From: Naasia sp. SYSU D00948
GTDB taxonomy: Bacteria; Actinomycetota; Actinomycetes; Actinomycetales; Microbacteriaceae
Direction: 5' to 3'
Length of the DNA: 64,000 bases
NCBI RefSeq assembly: GCF_017916515.1
Contig: NZ_JAFMTA010000001.1
Coordinates: 682,001-746,000 of the forward strand
This document shows, one piece after another, positions 26,630-35,682 of this stretch (position 1 is the stretch's first letter; every line of letters starts with the position of its first letter). Below the pieces are notes generated by a model. It was not told the DNA's origin. It saw only the letters and a program-made list of their open reading frames with translations, and ran no database searches. Position numbers and translations under genes: made by a program.

Positions 26630-28636
26630 GTGGCGGAGAGCGCCCCCATCGAGGACTACGCGATGATCGGCGATCTGCACACCGCCGCCCTCATCTCCCG
26701 CGCGGGAAGCATCGACTGGATGTGCATGCCGCGCTTCGACTCACCGGCGATGTTCGCGGCGCTGCTCGACACCGACGATGCGGGCCACTGGACCTTCGCG
26801 CCGGCGGAGGAGGTGCTCGAGGTGACCCGCAGCTACCTCCCGGGCACGTTCGTGCTGAAGACGGTGTGGAGGACCGCCGGCGGGGAGGCGGAGACCCTCG
26901 AGTTCATGCCGCTGCACGACCGCAAGGCGAACATCGTGCGGCGCGTGAAGGGCGTGCGGGGCCGGGTGAAGTGGAACTCGCGGATCCGCATCCGCTTCGA
27001 CTACGGCGAGGCGGTGCCGTGGGTGCGCCAGGTTCCGGACCGCGGCGGGAACGCCCTGCTCGCGACCGCCGGCCCCGACGCGGTCATCGTGCGCGGTCCC
27101 CGGCTCAAGGCGTCCGGCCTCCGCCACGTCGCCGAGTTCGAGGTCGGCGAGAACGAGACGGTGGACTCGGTCCTCACCTGGTACCCGTCCTTCCGCGAGC
27201 CGCCGACGCCGATCAACGTCGACCTGGAGCTCCAGCGGACGCTGGCCTGGTGGGAGGACTGGGCGGGACGCAGCAACCCGCCCTCGCCGTACGACGACCA
27301 GGTGCAGCGCTCCCTCCTCGTGCTCCGGGCGCTCACGCACGAGGACACCGGCGGCATCGTCGCGGCCGCGACCACCAGCCTCCCGGAGGAGCTCGGCGGG
27401 GTCCGGAACTGGGACTACCGGTACGTCTGGCTGCGCGATGCGGCTCTCACCATCGGGGTCCTGCAGACCCACAACTACAAGCAGGAGGCCGAGGAGTGGC
27501 GCGGTTGGCTGCTCCGGGCCATCGCCGGGGATCCCGCCGACGTGCAGATCATGTACGGCATCGGCGGCGAGCGCCGGCTCCCCGAGCACGAGCTTCCCCA
27601 CCTCTCCGGGTACGGCGGCGCGAAGCCGGTCCGAATCGGCAACGCCGCCTACACCCAGCGGCAGTGGGACATCTTCGGCGAGGTCATGGTCGCCCTCCAC
27701 GGCGCCCGGAAGATGGGGCTCGCCGAGACCCGCGCGTCCTGGCCGCTGCAGCTCGCGCTGCTGAACTTCCTCGAGAAGAACTGGCAGAACCCGGACCGGG
27801 GGATCTGGGAGATCCGGGGCCCGGAGAAGCACTTCGTCCACTCCCGGGCGATGGTGTGGGCGGCGTTCGACCGCGGGGCCCGCGGCATCCGTGAGTTCGG
27901 CCTGCCGGGCGACGCGGAGAAGTGGGAGCGCCTCGCGGACCAGGTGCGCGAGGAGATCTACGCGAACGGCTTCGACGAGGAGCGCAACACCTTCGTGCAG
28001 CACTACGGCAGTCCGGGACTCGACGCCGCCCTCCTCCAGCTGCCGCAGATCGGGTTCATCGAGGCGGACGATCCGCGGATGCTGGGCACGGTGGAGGCGA
28101 TCGAGCGAGAGCTCATGCGCGACGGGCTGCTGCTCCGGTACCGGACGGAGACGGGAGTGGACGGGCTGGCCGGCGAGGAGCACCCGTTCCTCACCTGCTC
28201 GTTCTGGCTCGCGGAGCAGTACGCGGCGTCCGGGCGGGTCGCCGATGCGCGCAAGCTCATGGACCGGCTGACGACCCTCGTCAACGACGTCGGGCTCCTC
28301 AGCGAGGAGTTCGACCCGGCCACCGGCCGGCAGATGGGCAACACGCCGCAGGCGCTGTCCCACCTGGCGCTCGTGCGTGCCGCCGACGCCATCGCGGCCG
28401 CGGAGCGGGGGCACGTCGACGAGCTCCCGTTCGTCCGGGGCGAGGCGGAGCCCGAGGAGGCCGAGCACGCCGAGGAGGCGACACCGGAGGACGCGGGCCC
28501 CTCGCCGGAGCGACCGGAGCCGCAGTCCGGCGAGGACCTCGGGGCCACGCCGAGTCAGGCCCGGGAGGCGTCCCGCGCCGACCTCGACGGAGCGGTCGGC
28601 GCCGGCGAGGTCAGCGAGGCCCGCGGCGGCGCCTGA
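26630..28636 (+). CDS. GH15 family glycoside hydrolase (trehalase/glucoamylase-like)
   Basis: 668 residues. An N-terminal beta-sandwich (from YAMIGDLHTAALIS) leads into an (alpha/alpha)6 barrel. Barrel motifs: RNWDYRYVWLRDA (general-acid region), GIGGERRLPE, and the late EEFDPATGRQMGNTPQALSH that carries the catalytic-base Glu. No signal peptide, so it is cytoplasmic and more likely acts on trehalose or maltodextrins, as mycobacterial GH15 trehalase does, than on starch. From about residue 595 an extra 70-residue Glu/Pro-rich disordered tail is present. GTG 26630 has GGAGGAG in front. It is convergent with the zwf-like gene with only 3 nt between the stops. Confidence 0.9.
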   Translation: MAESAPIEDYAMIGDLHTAALISRAGSIDWMCMPRFDSPAMFAALLDTDDAGHWTFAPAEEVLEVTRSYLPGTFVLKTVWRTAGGEAETLEFMPLHDRKANIVRRVKGVRGRVKWNSRIRIRFDYGEAVPWVRQVPDRGGNALLATAGPDAVIVRGPRLKASGLRHVAEFEVGENETVDSVLTWYPSFREPPTPINVDLELQRTLAWWEDWAGRSNPPSPYDDQVQRSLLVLRALTHEDTGGIVAAATTSLPEELGGVRNWDYRYVWLRDAALTIGVLQTHNYKQEAEEWRGWLLRAIAGDPADVQIMYGIGGERRLPEHELPHLSGYGGAKPVRIGNAAYTQRQWDIFGEVMVALHGARKMGLAETRASWPLQLALLNFLEKNWQNPDRGIWEIRGPEKHFVHSRAMVWAAFDRGARGIREFGLPGDAEKWERLADQVREEIYANGFDEERNTFVQHYGSPGLDAALLQLPQIGFIEADDPRMLGTVEAIERELMRDGLLLRYRTETGVDGLAGEEHPFLTCSFWLAEQYAASGRVADARKLMDRLTTLVNDVGLLSEEFDPATGRQMGNTPQALSHLALVRAADAIAAAERGHVDELPFVRGEAEPEEAEHAEEATPEDAGPSPERPEPQSGEDLGATPSQAREASRADLDGAVGAGEVSEARGGA

Positions 28637-28639
28637 GCG

Positions 28640-29995
28640 CTACCAGCCCTCCGGTCCGCGCGACCCCGCCGGGTACTCCTCGAGCGGCACGAGGTCGTCG
28701 CGCCACACGTCGACGACGGGCTCGACGATGCGCCAGCACTCCTCGGCGATGTCCCCGCGGACGGACAGCAGGGGGTCGCCGTCGAGGATGCCCCGGAGCA
28801 CCTGGCCGTACGGCAGCAGCTCGCCGGGTCCCTTCTTCACGTGCAGCGTCGTCTGCTCGACCTCGAACGGGTCGTCGCTGCCGTTCATCGTCAGCCGCAG
28901 CTCGACCTCGCCGGACTTGAGGTCGAGCATGACGCTGTCCGGCGTCGGCGCACCGCCCATGCCCGGCATCCCGGGGACGGGCTTCATCTGCACGCGCACC
29001 TGCGTGACGTACTTGCCGAGCGCCTTGCCGGAGCGCAGGACGAAGGGCACTCCGTGCCAGCGGGGGGTAGCCACCTCGAAGGTGACCTGCGCGAGGGTCT
29101 CCGTCTTCCGGTCCGGGTCGACGCCCGGCTCGTCGGCGTAGGACGGCATCTCCCGGTCGCCCACCTTGCCCGCGGTGTAGCGCGCGCGGCGGCCGGCCTT
29201 CACCGGGTCGTCGTTCCAGACGCGCGTGCTGCGCAGCACCTGCGCGATGTTCGACCGCAGCTCGACCTCGTTGAGCTGCGGCGGCTGCTCCATCGCGACG
29301 AGCGCGAGCACCTCGAGCAGATGGCTCTGGATCATGTCGGCGAGCGCGCCGGCCTTGTCGTAGTAGCGGCCCCGGCCCTCGAGGCCCAGCAGCTCGTCGT
29401 AGACGATCTCGACCCGGTCCACGGTGCCGCTGTGCCAGACCGGCTCGAGGAACTGGTTGGCGAAGCGCAGGCCCAGGATGTTGAGCACCATCGACATCCC
29501 GAGGAAGTGGTCGATGCGGAAGACCTGCTCCTCCGGGACGAGGCGGCCGATGAGCCGGTTCAGCTGCTTCGCGCTCTTCAGGTCCGATCCGAAGGGCTTC
29601 TCGAGGGCGAGCCGGGTGCCCTCCGGCAGGTCGACGCGGCGGAGCGCGGCGCACACCTTCGCGGAGACCGCGGGCGGCAGGGCGAAGTAGAGAACCGGGG
29701 TGGCGTCGCACGCCTCGAGGAGCGTGCGCAGCTCGTCCTCGTTCGTGACGTCCGCCGTGATGTAGCGCGCGTCGTGGACGTACCGGTCGGCGAGGCTCGG
29801 ATCCTCGACCTTCGCGAAGCTGTCGCGGATCAGCTGCCGCCACTCGTCGTCCGTGCGGGGATCGAGGCTCGAGCCCAGGATCTGGAGGTCGTACTCGTAG
29901 CGGCTGAGCAGGCTCGCCAGACCGGGGAGGAGCAGCCGCTTGGTGAGGTCGCCCCCCGCGCCGAGGATGAGCACGCTGACCCGCTGTGACGCCAT
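28640..29995 (-). CDS. Glucose-6-phosphate dehydrogenase family protein, divergent
   Basis: 451 residues, shorter than typical Zwf (~490-510). The N-terminal NAD(P) loop is GAGGDLTKRLLLPGL (residues 12-26). The substrate signature is altered. Canonical RIDHYLGKE reads RIDHFLGMS at 160-168, so the Lys that contacts the sugar phosphate in Leuconostoc Zwf is Met167. The catalytic His region (IQSHLLEVLALVAM) is kept. It is probably a paralogue with changed substrate binding. It is convergent with a GH15 enzyme, so glucose or an oxidised relative is plausible. No 6PGL or Gnd gene is adjacent. Confidence 0.85.
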   Translation of the reverse strand: MASQRVSVLILGAGGDLTKRLLLPGLASLLSRYEYDLQILGSSLDPRTDDEWRQLIRDSFAKVEDPSLADRYVHDARYITADVTNEDELRTLLEACDATPVLYFALPPAVSAKVCAALRRVDLPEGTRLALEKPFGSDLKSAKQLNRLIGRLVPEEQVFRIDHFLGMSMVLNILGLRFANQFLEPVWHSGTVDRVEIVYDELLGLEGRGRYYDKAGALADMIQSHLLEVLALVAMEQPPQLNEVELRSNIAQVLRSTRVWNDDPVKAGRRARYTAGKVGDREMPSYADEPGVDPDRKTETLAQVTFEVATPRWHGVPFVLRSGKALGKYVTQVRVQMKPVPGMPGMGGAPTPDSVMLDLKSGEVELRLTMNGSDDPFEVEQTTLHVKKGPGELLPYGQVLRGILDGDPLLSVRGDIAEECWRIVEPVVDVWRDDLVPLEEYPAGSRGPEGW

Positions 29996-30068
29996 GCGAC
30001 CGAGAGTAGGCGCGGGCCGCTGTTCCGGCCAGGAAGGGTCCCTCCCCTGGCGGCCGGGCGGCCCCGAT

Positions 30069-30087
30069 GGTAAGTCAAGGCCTTACC
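30069..30087 (+). promoter_or_regulatory. Palindrome upstream of the ThDP enzyme gene
   Basis: GGTAAG (30069-30074) and CTTACC (30082-30087) form an inverted repeat with a 7-nt spacer. It lies about 43 nt before the start codon, in the region shared with the divergent zwf-like gene, and could be a repressor site. Confidence 0.35.
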
Positions 30088-30129
30088 GGGCGCCCCGGGA
30101 GTTGCGACCGTGGTCGGGGAGGCGATCGG

Positions 30130-31911
30130 ATGAGCGAGCGCACGGTGTCGGACGTCGTCGTCGAGCGGCTGGGTGCCTGGGGCGTCGACCGGATCTTCGG
30201 GTACAGCGGGGACGGCATCAACGGCTTCCTCGCCGCGCTGCAGCGGGCGGACGACGGGCCCGCGTTCGTGCAGGCGCGCCACGAGGAGACCGCGGCGTTC
30301 ATGGCCGTGGGCCACGCCAAGTACACCGGCAGCGTGGGCGTCGTCACCTCGACCCAGGGGCCCGGCGCGATCCACCTCCTCAACGGCCTCTACGACGCGA
30401 AGCTGGACGGCGTCCCGGTGGTCGCGATCGTCGGCCAGCAGAGCCGCACCGTCCTCGGCGCCGCCTACATGCAGGAGGTCGACCTGCCCGTGCTGTTCGC
30501 GGACGTCGCGGCGGAGTTCTGCCAGCTCGTGACCACGCCCGAGCAGGTGCCGCTCGTGATCGACCGTGCCTTCCGCACGGCGCTCGCGACCCGCTCGCCC
30601 TCGGTGGTGATCCTGCCGCACGACGTGCAGAAGGCGCCGGCTCCGGAGCTCGAGCAGGAGCACGGCATCGTCGTCACGGCCGCCGAGTTCGCGGTCCCCG
30701 TCGTCCGGCCGACCGACGACGACCTGGACCGGGCGGCCGCGGTGCTGAACGCGGGGCGGAAGGTCGCCCTCCTGGTGGGGCAGGGAGCCCGGAGCGCCCA
30801 GCAGGAGGTGCTCGACGTCGCCGAGCGGCTGGGCGCCGGCATCGCGACCAGCCTCCTCGGCAAGCCCTACGTCGACGAGACCCTTCCCTATGTCGCCGGC
30901 ACCATGGGTCACCTGGGCACCACGGCGAGCGCCGCCCTCCTCGGCGAGTGCGACACCCTGCTCATCGTGGGCTCCAACGACCCCTGGACCGAGTTCTACC
31001 CGCCGCCGGGGGCGGCCCGCGCGGTGCAGATCGACCTCGACGGCAGGAACATCGGCAACCGGTACCCCATCGAGGTGGGCCTCGTCGGCGACGCGGCCGT
31101 CACGCTCCCCGCCCTGCTCGACCGCCTCGAGCACCGGACGGACCGGAGCTGGCGCGAGCACGTCGAGGACGAGGTGCAGCGCTGGGGACGGATCGCCGCG
31201 ACGCGCGCCCAGGTGCCGGCCGACCCCGTGAACCCGGAGCTGGTGCTGCGCGAGCTGAGCGGCCGCCTCCCCGGGGACGCGCAGGTCGCGCTCGACGTGG
31301 GCAGCGTCGTCTACTGGTACGCGCGCCAGCTCACGCTGCCGCCCGGCGTTCCGGCGCACGTGTCCGGGACGCTCGCCTCGATGGGGTGCGGCCTCCCCTA
31401 CGGCATCGCGGCGAAGCTCGCACGCCCCGAGCGGCCGGTCGTGGTCCTCGCCGGCGACGGCGGCATGCAGATGACCGGGATCGCCGAGCTCGTCACCGTG
31501 AGCCGCATGTGGCCGCAGTGGGCGGATCCGCGGTTCGTCGTCCTCGTGCTGAACAACGGCGACCTCGCCGAGGTGACCTGGGAGCAGCGCGAGATGGAAG
31601 GCTCGCCCCGGTTCGCCGAGACCCAGGCGCTGCCGGCGTTCCCCTTCGCGGCGTACGCGGACCTCCTGGGGCTGCGCGGCCTCCGCGTCGAGTCCCCGGA
31701 CGAGATCGGGGCCGCCTGGGACGAGGCGCTCGCCGCGGATCGCCCGGTCGTCCTCGAGGTGCTCAGCGACCCGGACGTCCCGCTGCTGCCGCCGTTCCCC
31801 GCCGGGAAGCAGAAGCTCGAGCAGATGCGCGCCGGCCTGGCGCAGGAGGGCGGCGCGTCGGCCCGGGCACGCCGTCTCCTCGACGAGTACGCCTCGCACG
31901 AGGAGCGTTGA
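30130..31911 (+). CDS. ThDP-dependent enzyme, pyruvate oxidase/PoxB-like
   Basis: 593 residues with the three-domain layout of the acetolactate synthase/pyruvate oxidase family. N-terminal pyrimidine domain with the catalytic Glu in ARHEETAAF (~53), middle nucleotide-binding-like domain, C-terminal domain with the ThDP motif GDGGMQM followed about 30 residues later by LNNGD. The middle domain could bind FAD, as in quinone-linked pyruvate dehydrogenase. No ilvN-type small subunit is adjacent, so PoxB-like activity is more likely than acetolactate synthase. ATG 30130 has GGGAGG upstream. It is convergent with the Mug-type gene. Confidence 0.85.
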   Translation: MSERTVSDVVVERLGAWGVDRIFGYSGDGINGFLAALQRADDGPAFVQARHEETAAFMAVGHAKYTGSVGVVTSTQGPGAIHLLNGLYDAKLDGVPVVAIVGQQSRTVLGAAYMQEVDLPVLFADVAAEFCQLVTTPEQVPLVIDRAFRTALATRSPSVVILPHDVQKAPAPELEQEHGIVVTAAEFAVPVVRPTDDDLDRAAAVLNAGRKVALLVGQGARSAQQEVLDVAERLGAGIATSLLGKPYVDETLPYVAGTMGHLGTTASAALLGECDTLLIVGSNDPWTEFYPPPGAARAVQIDLDGRNIGNRYPIEVGLVGDAAVTLPALLDRLEHRTDRSWREHVEDEVQRWGRIAATRAQVPADPVNPELVLRELSGRLPGDAQVALDVGSVVYWYARQLTLPPGVPAHVSGTLASMGCGLPYGIAAKLARPERPVVVLAGDGGMQMTGIAELVTVSRMWPQWADPRFVVLVLNNGDLAEVTWEQREMEGSPRFAETQALPAFPFAAYADLLGLRGLRVESPDEIGAAWDEALAADRPVVLEVLSDPDVPLLPPFPAGKQKLEQMRAGLAQEGGASARARRLLDEYASHEER

Positions 31912-31925
31912 GCGGGCACACCGCC

Positions 31926-32489
31926 TCAGACGATGCCGGCGGCGACAGCAGGCCCACGGTAGGCCTCGCCGAGCGAGGCGAGCGTCGCGTGCGCGTTCAG
32001 TCCGCTCGGGTTCGGCACGACCCACAGCTCGGCACCCAGCAGGTCCTCGGGCTGCCGCCCCGCGAGGGCCCGAGGCCGGGCGAAGGCCTGGCGGTAGGCC
32101 GTGATGCCGGCGACCGCGACCACGGCGGGCCTCCACTCGGCCACGGTGCGCGCGAGGCGCTCGGCTCCCCCGCGCAGCTCCTCGGCGCCGAGCTCGTCCG
32201 CCCGCGCGGTCGCCCGGTTCACGAGGTTCGTGATCCCCACGCCACGGGAGAGCAGATGCTCCCGGTCGGCCGCCTTCAGGCCCTCGGAGGCACCGATCAC
32301 GTACTCCGTGATCCCCGCCGCGGCGAGCGCCGGGTAGAACCGGTTGCCCGGGCGGCCGAAGTGGCCGCCGGTCGCCGCGGTCCAGAGGCCCGGGTTGATG
32401 CCTACGAAGAGCAGCCGCACCCGCGCATCCACGAGGTCGGGCACTCCCTTGTCGCGGAAGGACTCGAGGTGCTCGCGCGTCATCGCCAC
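31926..32489 (-). CDS. mug: Mismatch-specific (G:T/U) DNA glycosylase, Mug family
   Basis: 187 residues. Both Mug/TDG active-site motifs are visible: GINPGL at 30-35 followed by GHFGRPGNRFYPAL, and VPNPSGLNAH near residue 157. It removes U or T mispaired with G in base excision repair. GTG 32489 (with AGGA upstream) or ATG 32483 may be the start; the difference is two residues. It stands alone, convergent with the ThDP enzyme gene. Confidence 0.92.
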   Translation of the reverse strand: MAMTREHLESFRDKGVPDLVDARVRLLFVGINPGLWTAATGGHFGRPGNRFYPALAAAGITEYVIGASEGLKAADREHLLSRGVGITNLVNRATARADELGAEELRGGAERLARTVAEWRPAVVAVAGITAYRQAFARPRALAGRQPEDLLGAELWVVPNPSGLNAHATLASLGEAYRGPAVAAGIV

Positions 32490-32562
32490 TCACTCATCCT
32501 CGCGGACCAGGGGGTGGCGGCGGCTGAGCGCCGCTGCCGCCCTCCGACCGTGAAGGCGCGCC

Positions 32563-34278
32563 CTACCTCCGGAAGCGGTCGCGCACCTCGCTCAGCTCCT
32601 CCTCCAGCGTGCGCAGCGCCAGCTCGACGCCCCGGTCGGCGCCGCGCGCCATCACCTCGGCCACCTCGTCCTCGTCGATGTCCGCCCGGTCCGGCGTCGG
32701 ATCTCCGATGCGCCGGCGCAGCTCGACGAGCGCGGCGCCGAGCGCGATGTCGGCGAGGGCCGAGCCGTCCACCCAGGTCGTCTCCGGCCGCTCCTTCCGG
32801 TCGGGACGCCAGGGATCGACGTCGGGCACGAGATCGGGGATCGCGCGCTGCAGGACGAGGTCGAGCACGAGCCGGAAGGACTGGCACTGACTGGCACGGC
32901 GGCCGAGCGCGTCCCGCGCGTGCACGCCGACCAGCTTGAGAGCGAACGGGGACAGCTCGGCGAGGTCGGCGTGCGAGGTGGTGAGGACCGCCTCGAGCAC
33001 ATGCCCGTCGAAGACGATGTCGAGCGCGAGCCGGGTGTTCATGCAGCGGATGCGCTCGGCCCTGGTCCCCCAGACGGCGAGGTTGCGGAAGTAGGCGCGG
33101 ATGTCCTCGAGGTGCGACAGCCCGCTGAGGGAGCCGAGGAAGCCCTTGTCGAACTCCGGCGCGTCCGGAGTCACCATCCCGACGAGGTTGATGTTGACGA
33201 AGTGGTGCCAGGTCGCGTCGGTGATCGCGCGGCCGACTCCGGCGCGATGACCGTCGTAGGCGCAGATCCCGCCGAAGATCTGGGCGTGGGTCGGCCTCTT
33301 ATCCCCCGAGGGCAGGCCGCCTCTGTTGCCCGACGGGACGGTGCTCATCGAGATGACCTCCGGCAGGGGCCGGGAACCGCCGTCGGTGGCCGGCGGATAC
33401 TCGGGACCGCCGGAGGGGAGGTTCTGCGAGGTGTCGGTGGGCTCGACGCACTCGCCCTCGTGCGGGTGGTCCGGCATGACACGGATGACCCCGCGCGGCC
33501 CGCAGAGCAGCGGGTGGGGGTAGCTGATGCGGAAGAAGTGCCCGGCGGCGTACATCTTGGGTGCGATGACCTGCGGCACGTCGTCGGACTGGTCGTTGAA
33601 CAGCCCGCCGCGGTTCGTGTCGTTGCGGCGGGGACCGCCCATCGACACCGCATCGAACTCCTCCTGCGCCGAGGTGGAGCTCCAGAGGCGCATGTTGCGG
33701 ACTCTGGGCACGGCGCCGGAGAGCGCGCGGCCCAGTGCGCCGTGGTCCCCGGTGGCGAACAGCCCGCCTCCGCCGTCCATGTAGGCGGTCAGTGCCTGCA
33801 GCTCGGTGTCGGCGAGCCGGTCCGCCGGGTACTCGCTGCCGTCGGCTGCGGTGCCGCGAGGGCCGAAGGCGGTCGCGATGCCGAAGAGCATGACGAAGTC
33901 GTAGCGGTCGGGCGCGAAGTGGTCGCCGACGTCGAAGCGGAACGCCGGGATGCGCCGCGCGATCCGCGGCTCTGCGGCCAGGAGCCGCGAGGCGTCGACG
34001 TCGGAGATGTGGGCGAGGGTGATCTCGTGCCGCACGTAGCGGCCGGGTGTGTTCAGCAGGGTCCGCACGAAGACGCTGAGGCCGAAGTCGGCCTCGGAGA
34101 AGTCCAGCCCGCCGTCCGCGACCAGGAGCACGCGGTTGCGGCAGGGGCGGAAGAACGGGAACAGGCGGCCGGGCTCGAGGAGGAGGTCCCGGCGGAAGCT
34201 CTCGCGCAGCAGCCGCTCCTCGAGGGCCCACGGCGGAAGCGGGTCGATCGGCAGGCGCGGGTCGGCGGCGTCGGGCAT
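32563..34278 (-). CDS. Large uncharacterised protein, possibly GATase-1/ThuA-like N-terminus
   Basis: 571 residues, not recognised. Residues ~48-190 look like a Rossmann or flavodoxin-like domain: a VLLVADGGLDFSEADFG strand-loop, YDFVMLFGIAT, then GGGGLFATGDHG, reminiscent of the nucleophile-elbow region of class I GATase-like folds but without an obvious Cys. The middle contains HP-rich and Gly/Pro segments, and the C-terminus (~500-571) is acidic and helical. There is no signal peptide or membrane helix. ATG 34278 fits; no clear partner gene is nearby. Function unknown. Confidence 0.65.
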   Translation of the reverse strand: MPDAADPRLPIDPLPPWALEERLLRESFRRDLLLEPGRLFPFFRPCRNRVLLVADGGLDFSEADFGLSVFVRTLLNTPGRYVRHEITLAHISDVDASRLLAAEPRIARRIPAFRFDVGDHFAPDRYDFVMLFGIATAFGPRGTAADGSEYPADRLADTELQALTAYMDGGGGLFATGDHGALGRALSGAVPRVRNMRLWSSTSAQEEFDAVSMGGPRRNDTNRGGLFNDQSDDVPQVIAPKMYAAGHFFRISYPHPLLCGPRGVIRVMPDHPHEGECVEPTDTSQNLPSGGPEYPPATDGGSRPLPEVISMSTVPSGNRGGLPSGDKRPTHAQIFGGICAYDGHRAGVGRAITDATWHHFVNINLVGMVTPDAPEFDKGFLGSLSGLSHLEDIRAYFRNLAVWGTRAERIRCMNTRLALDIVFDGHVLEAVLTTSHADLAELSPFALKLVGVHARDALGRRASQCQSFRLVLDLVLQRAIPDLVPDVDPWRPDRKERPETTWVDGSALADIALGAALVELRRRIGDPTPDRADIDEDEVAEVMARGADRGVELALRTLEEELSEVRDRFRR

Positions 34279-34526
34279 GGGTTCTCCCCCTCCTCGTGAG
34301 GCGTCCCTTCCGGTGCGGGACGCGCTGACGTGCGTTGCGGACCGGCGTGATGGCCCCCGAAGCCCTCCCGGAGCGTCCCCTGCACGCCGTGACGGGAGCC
34401 TGTCAGGGCGCTCGTCACGGCGCCGTCACGTGGTCGTCACCGACCAGCGGACCCGTGCGACGCGTCGAGCCGCCGCGGCAGCTCCGCTCCCTCTCCCTCC
34501 TCGCCGCCCGGTGGCAGGCTGGGTGC

Positions 34527-34820
34527 ATGTGGATCGGCTGGATCGAGTTCGACCTGCTCCTCGGCGACGTCCACTCTCTCAAGGAGAAGCGGGCGTACGT
34601 CCGTCCCCTTGTCGCGGAACTCGGCCGGCGCTTCTCCGTGGCCGCTGCCGAGGTCGGCAGCCAGGACCTGCACCGGCGGAGCACGGTGGGCGCGGCCCTC
34701 GTCTCCGGGGACCCCGGGCACGTGCGGGAGGTCCTCGATGCGCTCGATCGCTTCGTCGGCGAGCGGCCCGAGGTGCAGCTGCTCTCGGCGCGGACCCGCA
34801 TCCTGAGCTCCGACGACTGA
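34527..34820 (+). CDS. DUF503 family protein (YlxP-like)
   Basis: 97 residues beginning MWIGWIEFDLLLGDVHSLKE, the classic DUF503 start, with KRAYVRPLVAELGRRFSVAAAEV following. A small ferredoxin-like-fold family; its Bacillus relative YlxP lies in the rbfA region, but the role is unclear. CAGGCT lies 6 nt before the ATG, so it is likely leaderless. It is followed after 16 nt by the deacetylase gene, probably in one transcript. Confidence 0.88.
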   Translation: MWIGWIEFDLLLGDVHSLKEKRAYVRPLVAELGRRFSVAAAEVGSQDLHRRSTVGAALVSGDPGHVREVLDALDRFVGERPEVQLLSARTRILSSDD

Positions 34821-34836
34821 GCTGACAGGAGCACCG

Positions 34837-35634
34837 GTGGCCACGCTGCTCATCGGCTACGACGTCGAGTACGTCGTGCCGGACGGGACGACGGCGGCCT
34901 TCCTGGAGCGGGCCGTCGAGGTGCACGAGCGCTGGGCGGCGCCCTTCACGATGTTCCTCCTCGGTCAGACGCTCGAGCGGAACGTGGAGGCGCTGCAGCG
35001 CGCGGCGGCGTCCCCGCTCGCCGACGTGGGACAGCACACGTACGCGCACAGCCTGCTCCGGCCCCTGCGGGTCGACACGGGGCGGACGGTCAGCGAGCAT
35101 CGGGCGGCGGCACCCGAGCGGATCGCCGACGAGCTGGCGCGCACCGACCGGCTCCTGCGCGAGCACCTCGGCGTCGAGTGCCGCGGCCTCACCGCGCCGT
35201 ACACGTACCATCGCGGGCTGCAGGGGCACCCGGAGCTGCTCGCGGTCCTCCGCGCGAACGGCATCCGCTACGTCCGCTCCGACGGCAGGGACGAGCGCGA
35301 CTACCAGCCGGCTCCAGCGACGCAGCCGTACTGGTACGCCGCGGACGGGTTCCCGGAGATCCTCGAGATGCCGACCCACGGCTGGCACGACTGCGTCGTC
35401 CGGGAGGACGTCCTCGGCTGGGACGACGTCGACGGGTACGTCGCGCTCCTCCGGGACGCCCTCGACGACGCGGCCGCGGCGGATCGGATCCTGTCGATCT
35501 GCGCGCACGACTGGAGCAGCGTCCGCTGCGACCCGGAGCTGGCCCACGTGGACCGCATCCTCGGCCACGCCCGCTTCCTGGGGATGGAGATCACGAGCTA
35601 CGGGGCCGTGCACGCGAGGTTCGCGGCCGGCTGA
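34837..35634 (+). CDS. Polysaccharide deacetylase family protein (CE4/NodB)
   Basis: 265 residues, no signal peptide. NodB motif 1 is YDVEY (D9, with the second Asp replaced by Glu11), motif 2 is H67-T-Y-A-H71 (metal-binding histidines), and motif 3 is the APYTYHRG segment. A late HDW motif is seen near 226. The D-x-E form and cytoplasmic location are closer to the PuuE/allantoinase-like deacetylases than to peptidoglycan deacetylases. The GTG start has ACAGGAG upstream. It is probably co-transcribed with the DUF503 gene. Confidence 0.82.
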   Translation: MATLLIGYDVEYVVPDGTTAAFLERAVEVHERWAAPFTMFLLGQTLERNVEALQRAAASPLADVGQHTYAHSLLRPLRVDTGRTVSEHRAAAPERIADELARTDRLLREHLGVECRGLTAPYTYHRGLQGHPELLAVLRANGIRYVRSDGRDERDYQPAPATQPYWYAADGFPEILEMPTHGWHDCVVREDVLGWDDVDGYVALLRDALDDAAAADRILSICAHDWSSVRCDPELAHVDRILGHARFLGMEITSYGAVHARFAAG

Positions 35635-35682
35635 CGGCGCGCACACCTGCCATCCCGGGCACCGCCGCTCTAGAATCCGGTC

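Noticed and set aside
30130-31911. Acetolactate synthase large subunit
   Set aside because: No small subunit or ilvC nearby, and the solitary context fits pyruvate oxidase-like enzymes better.
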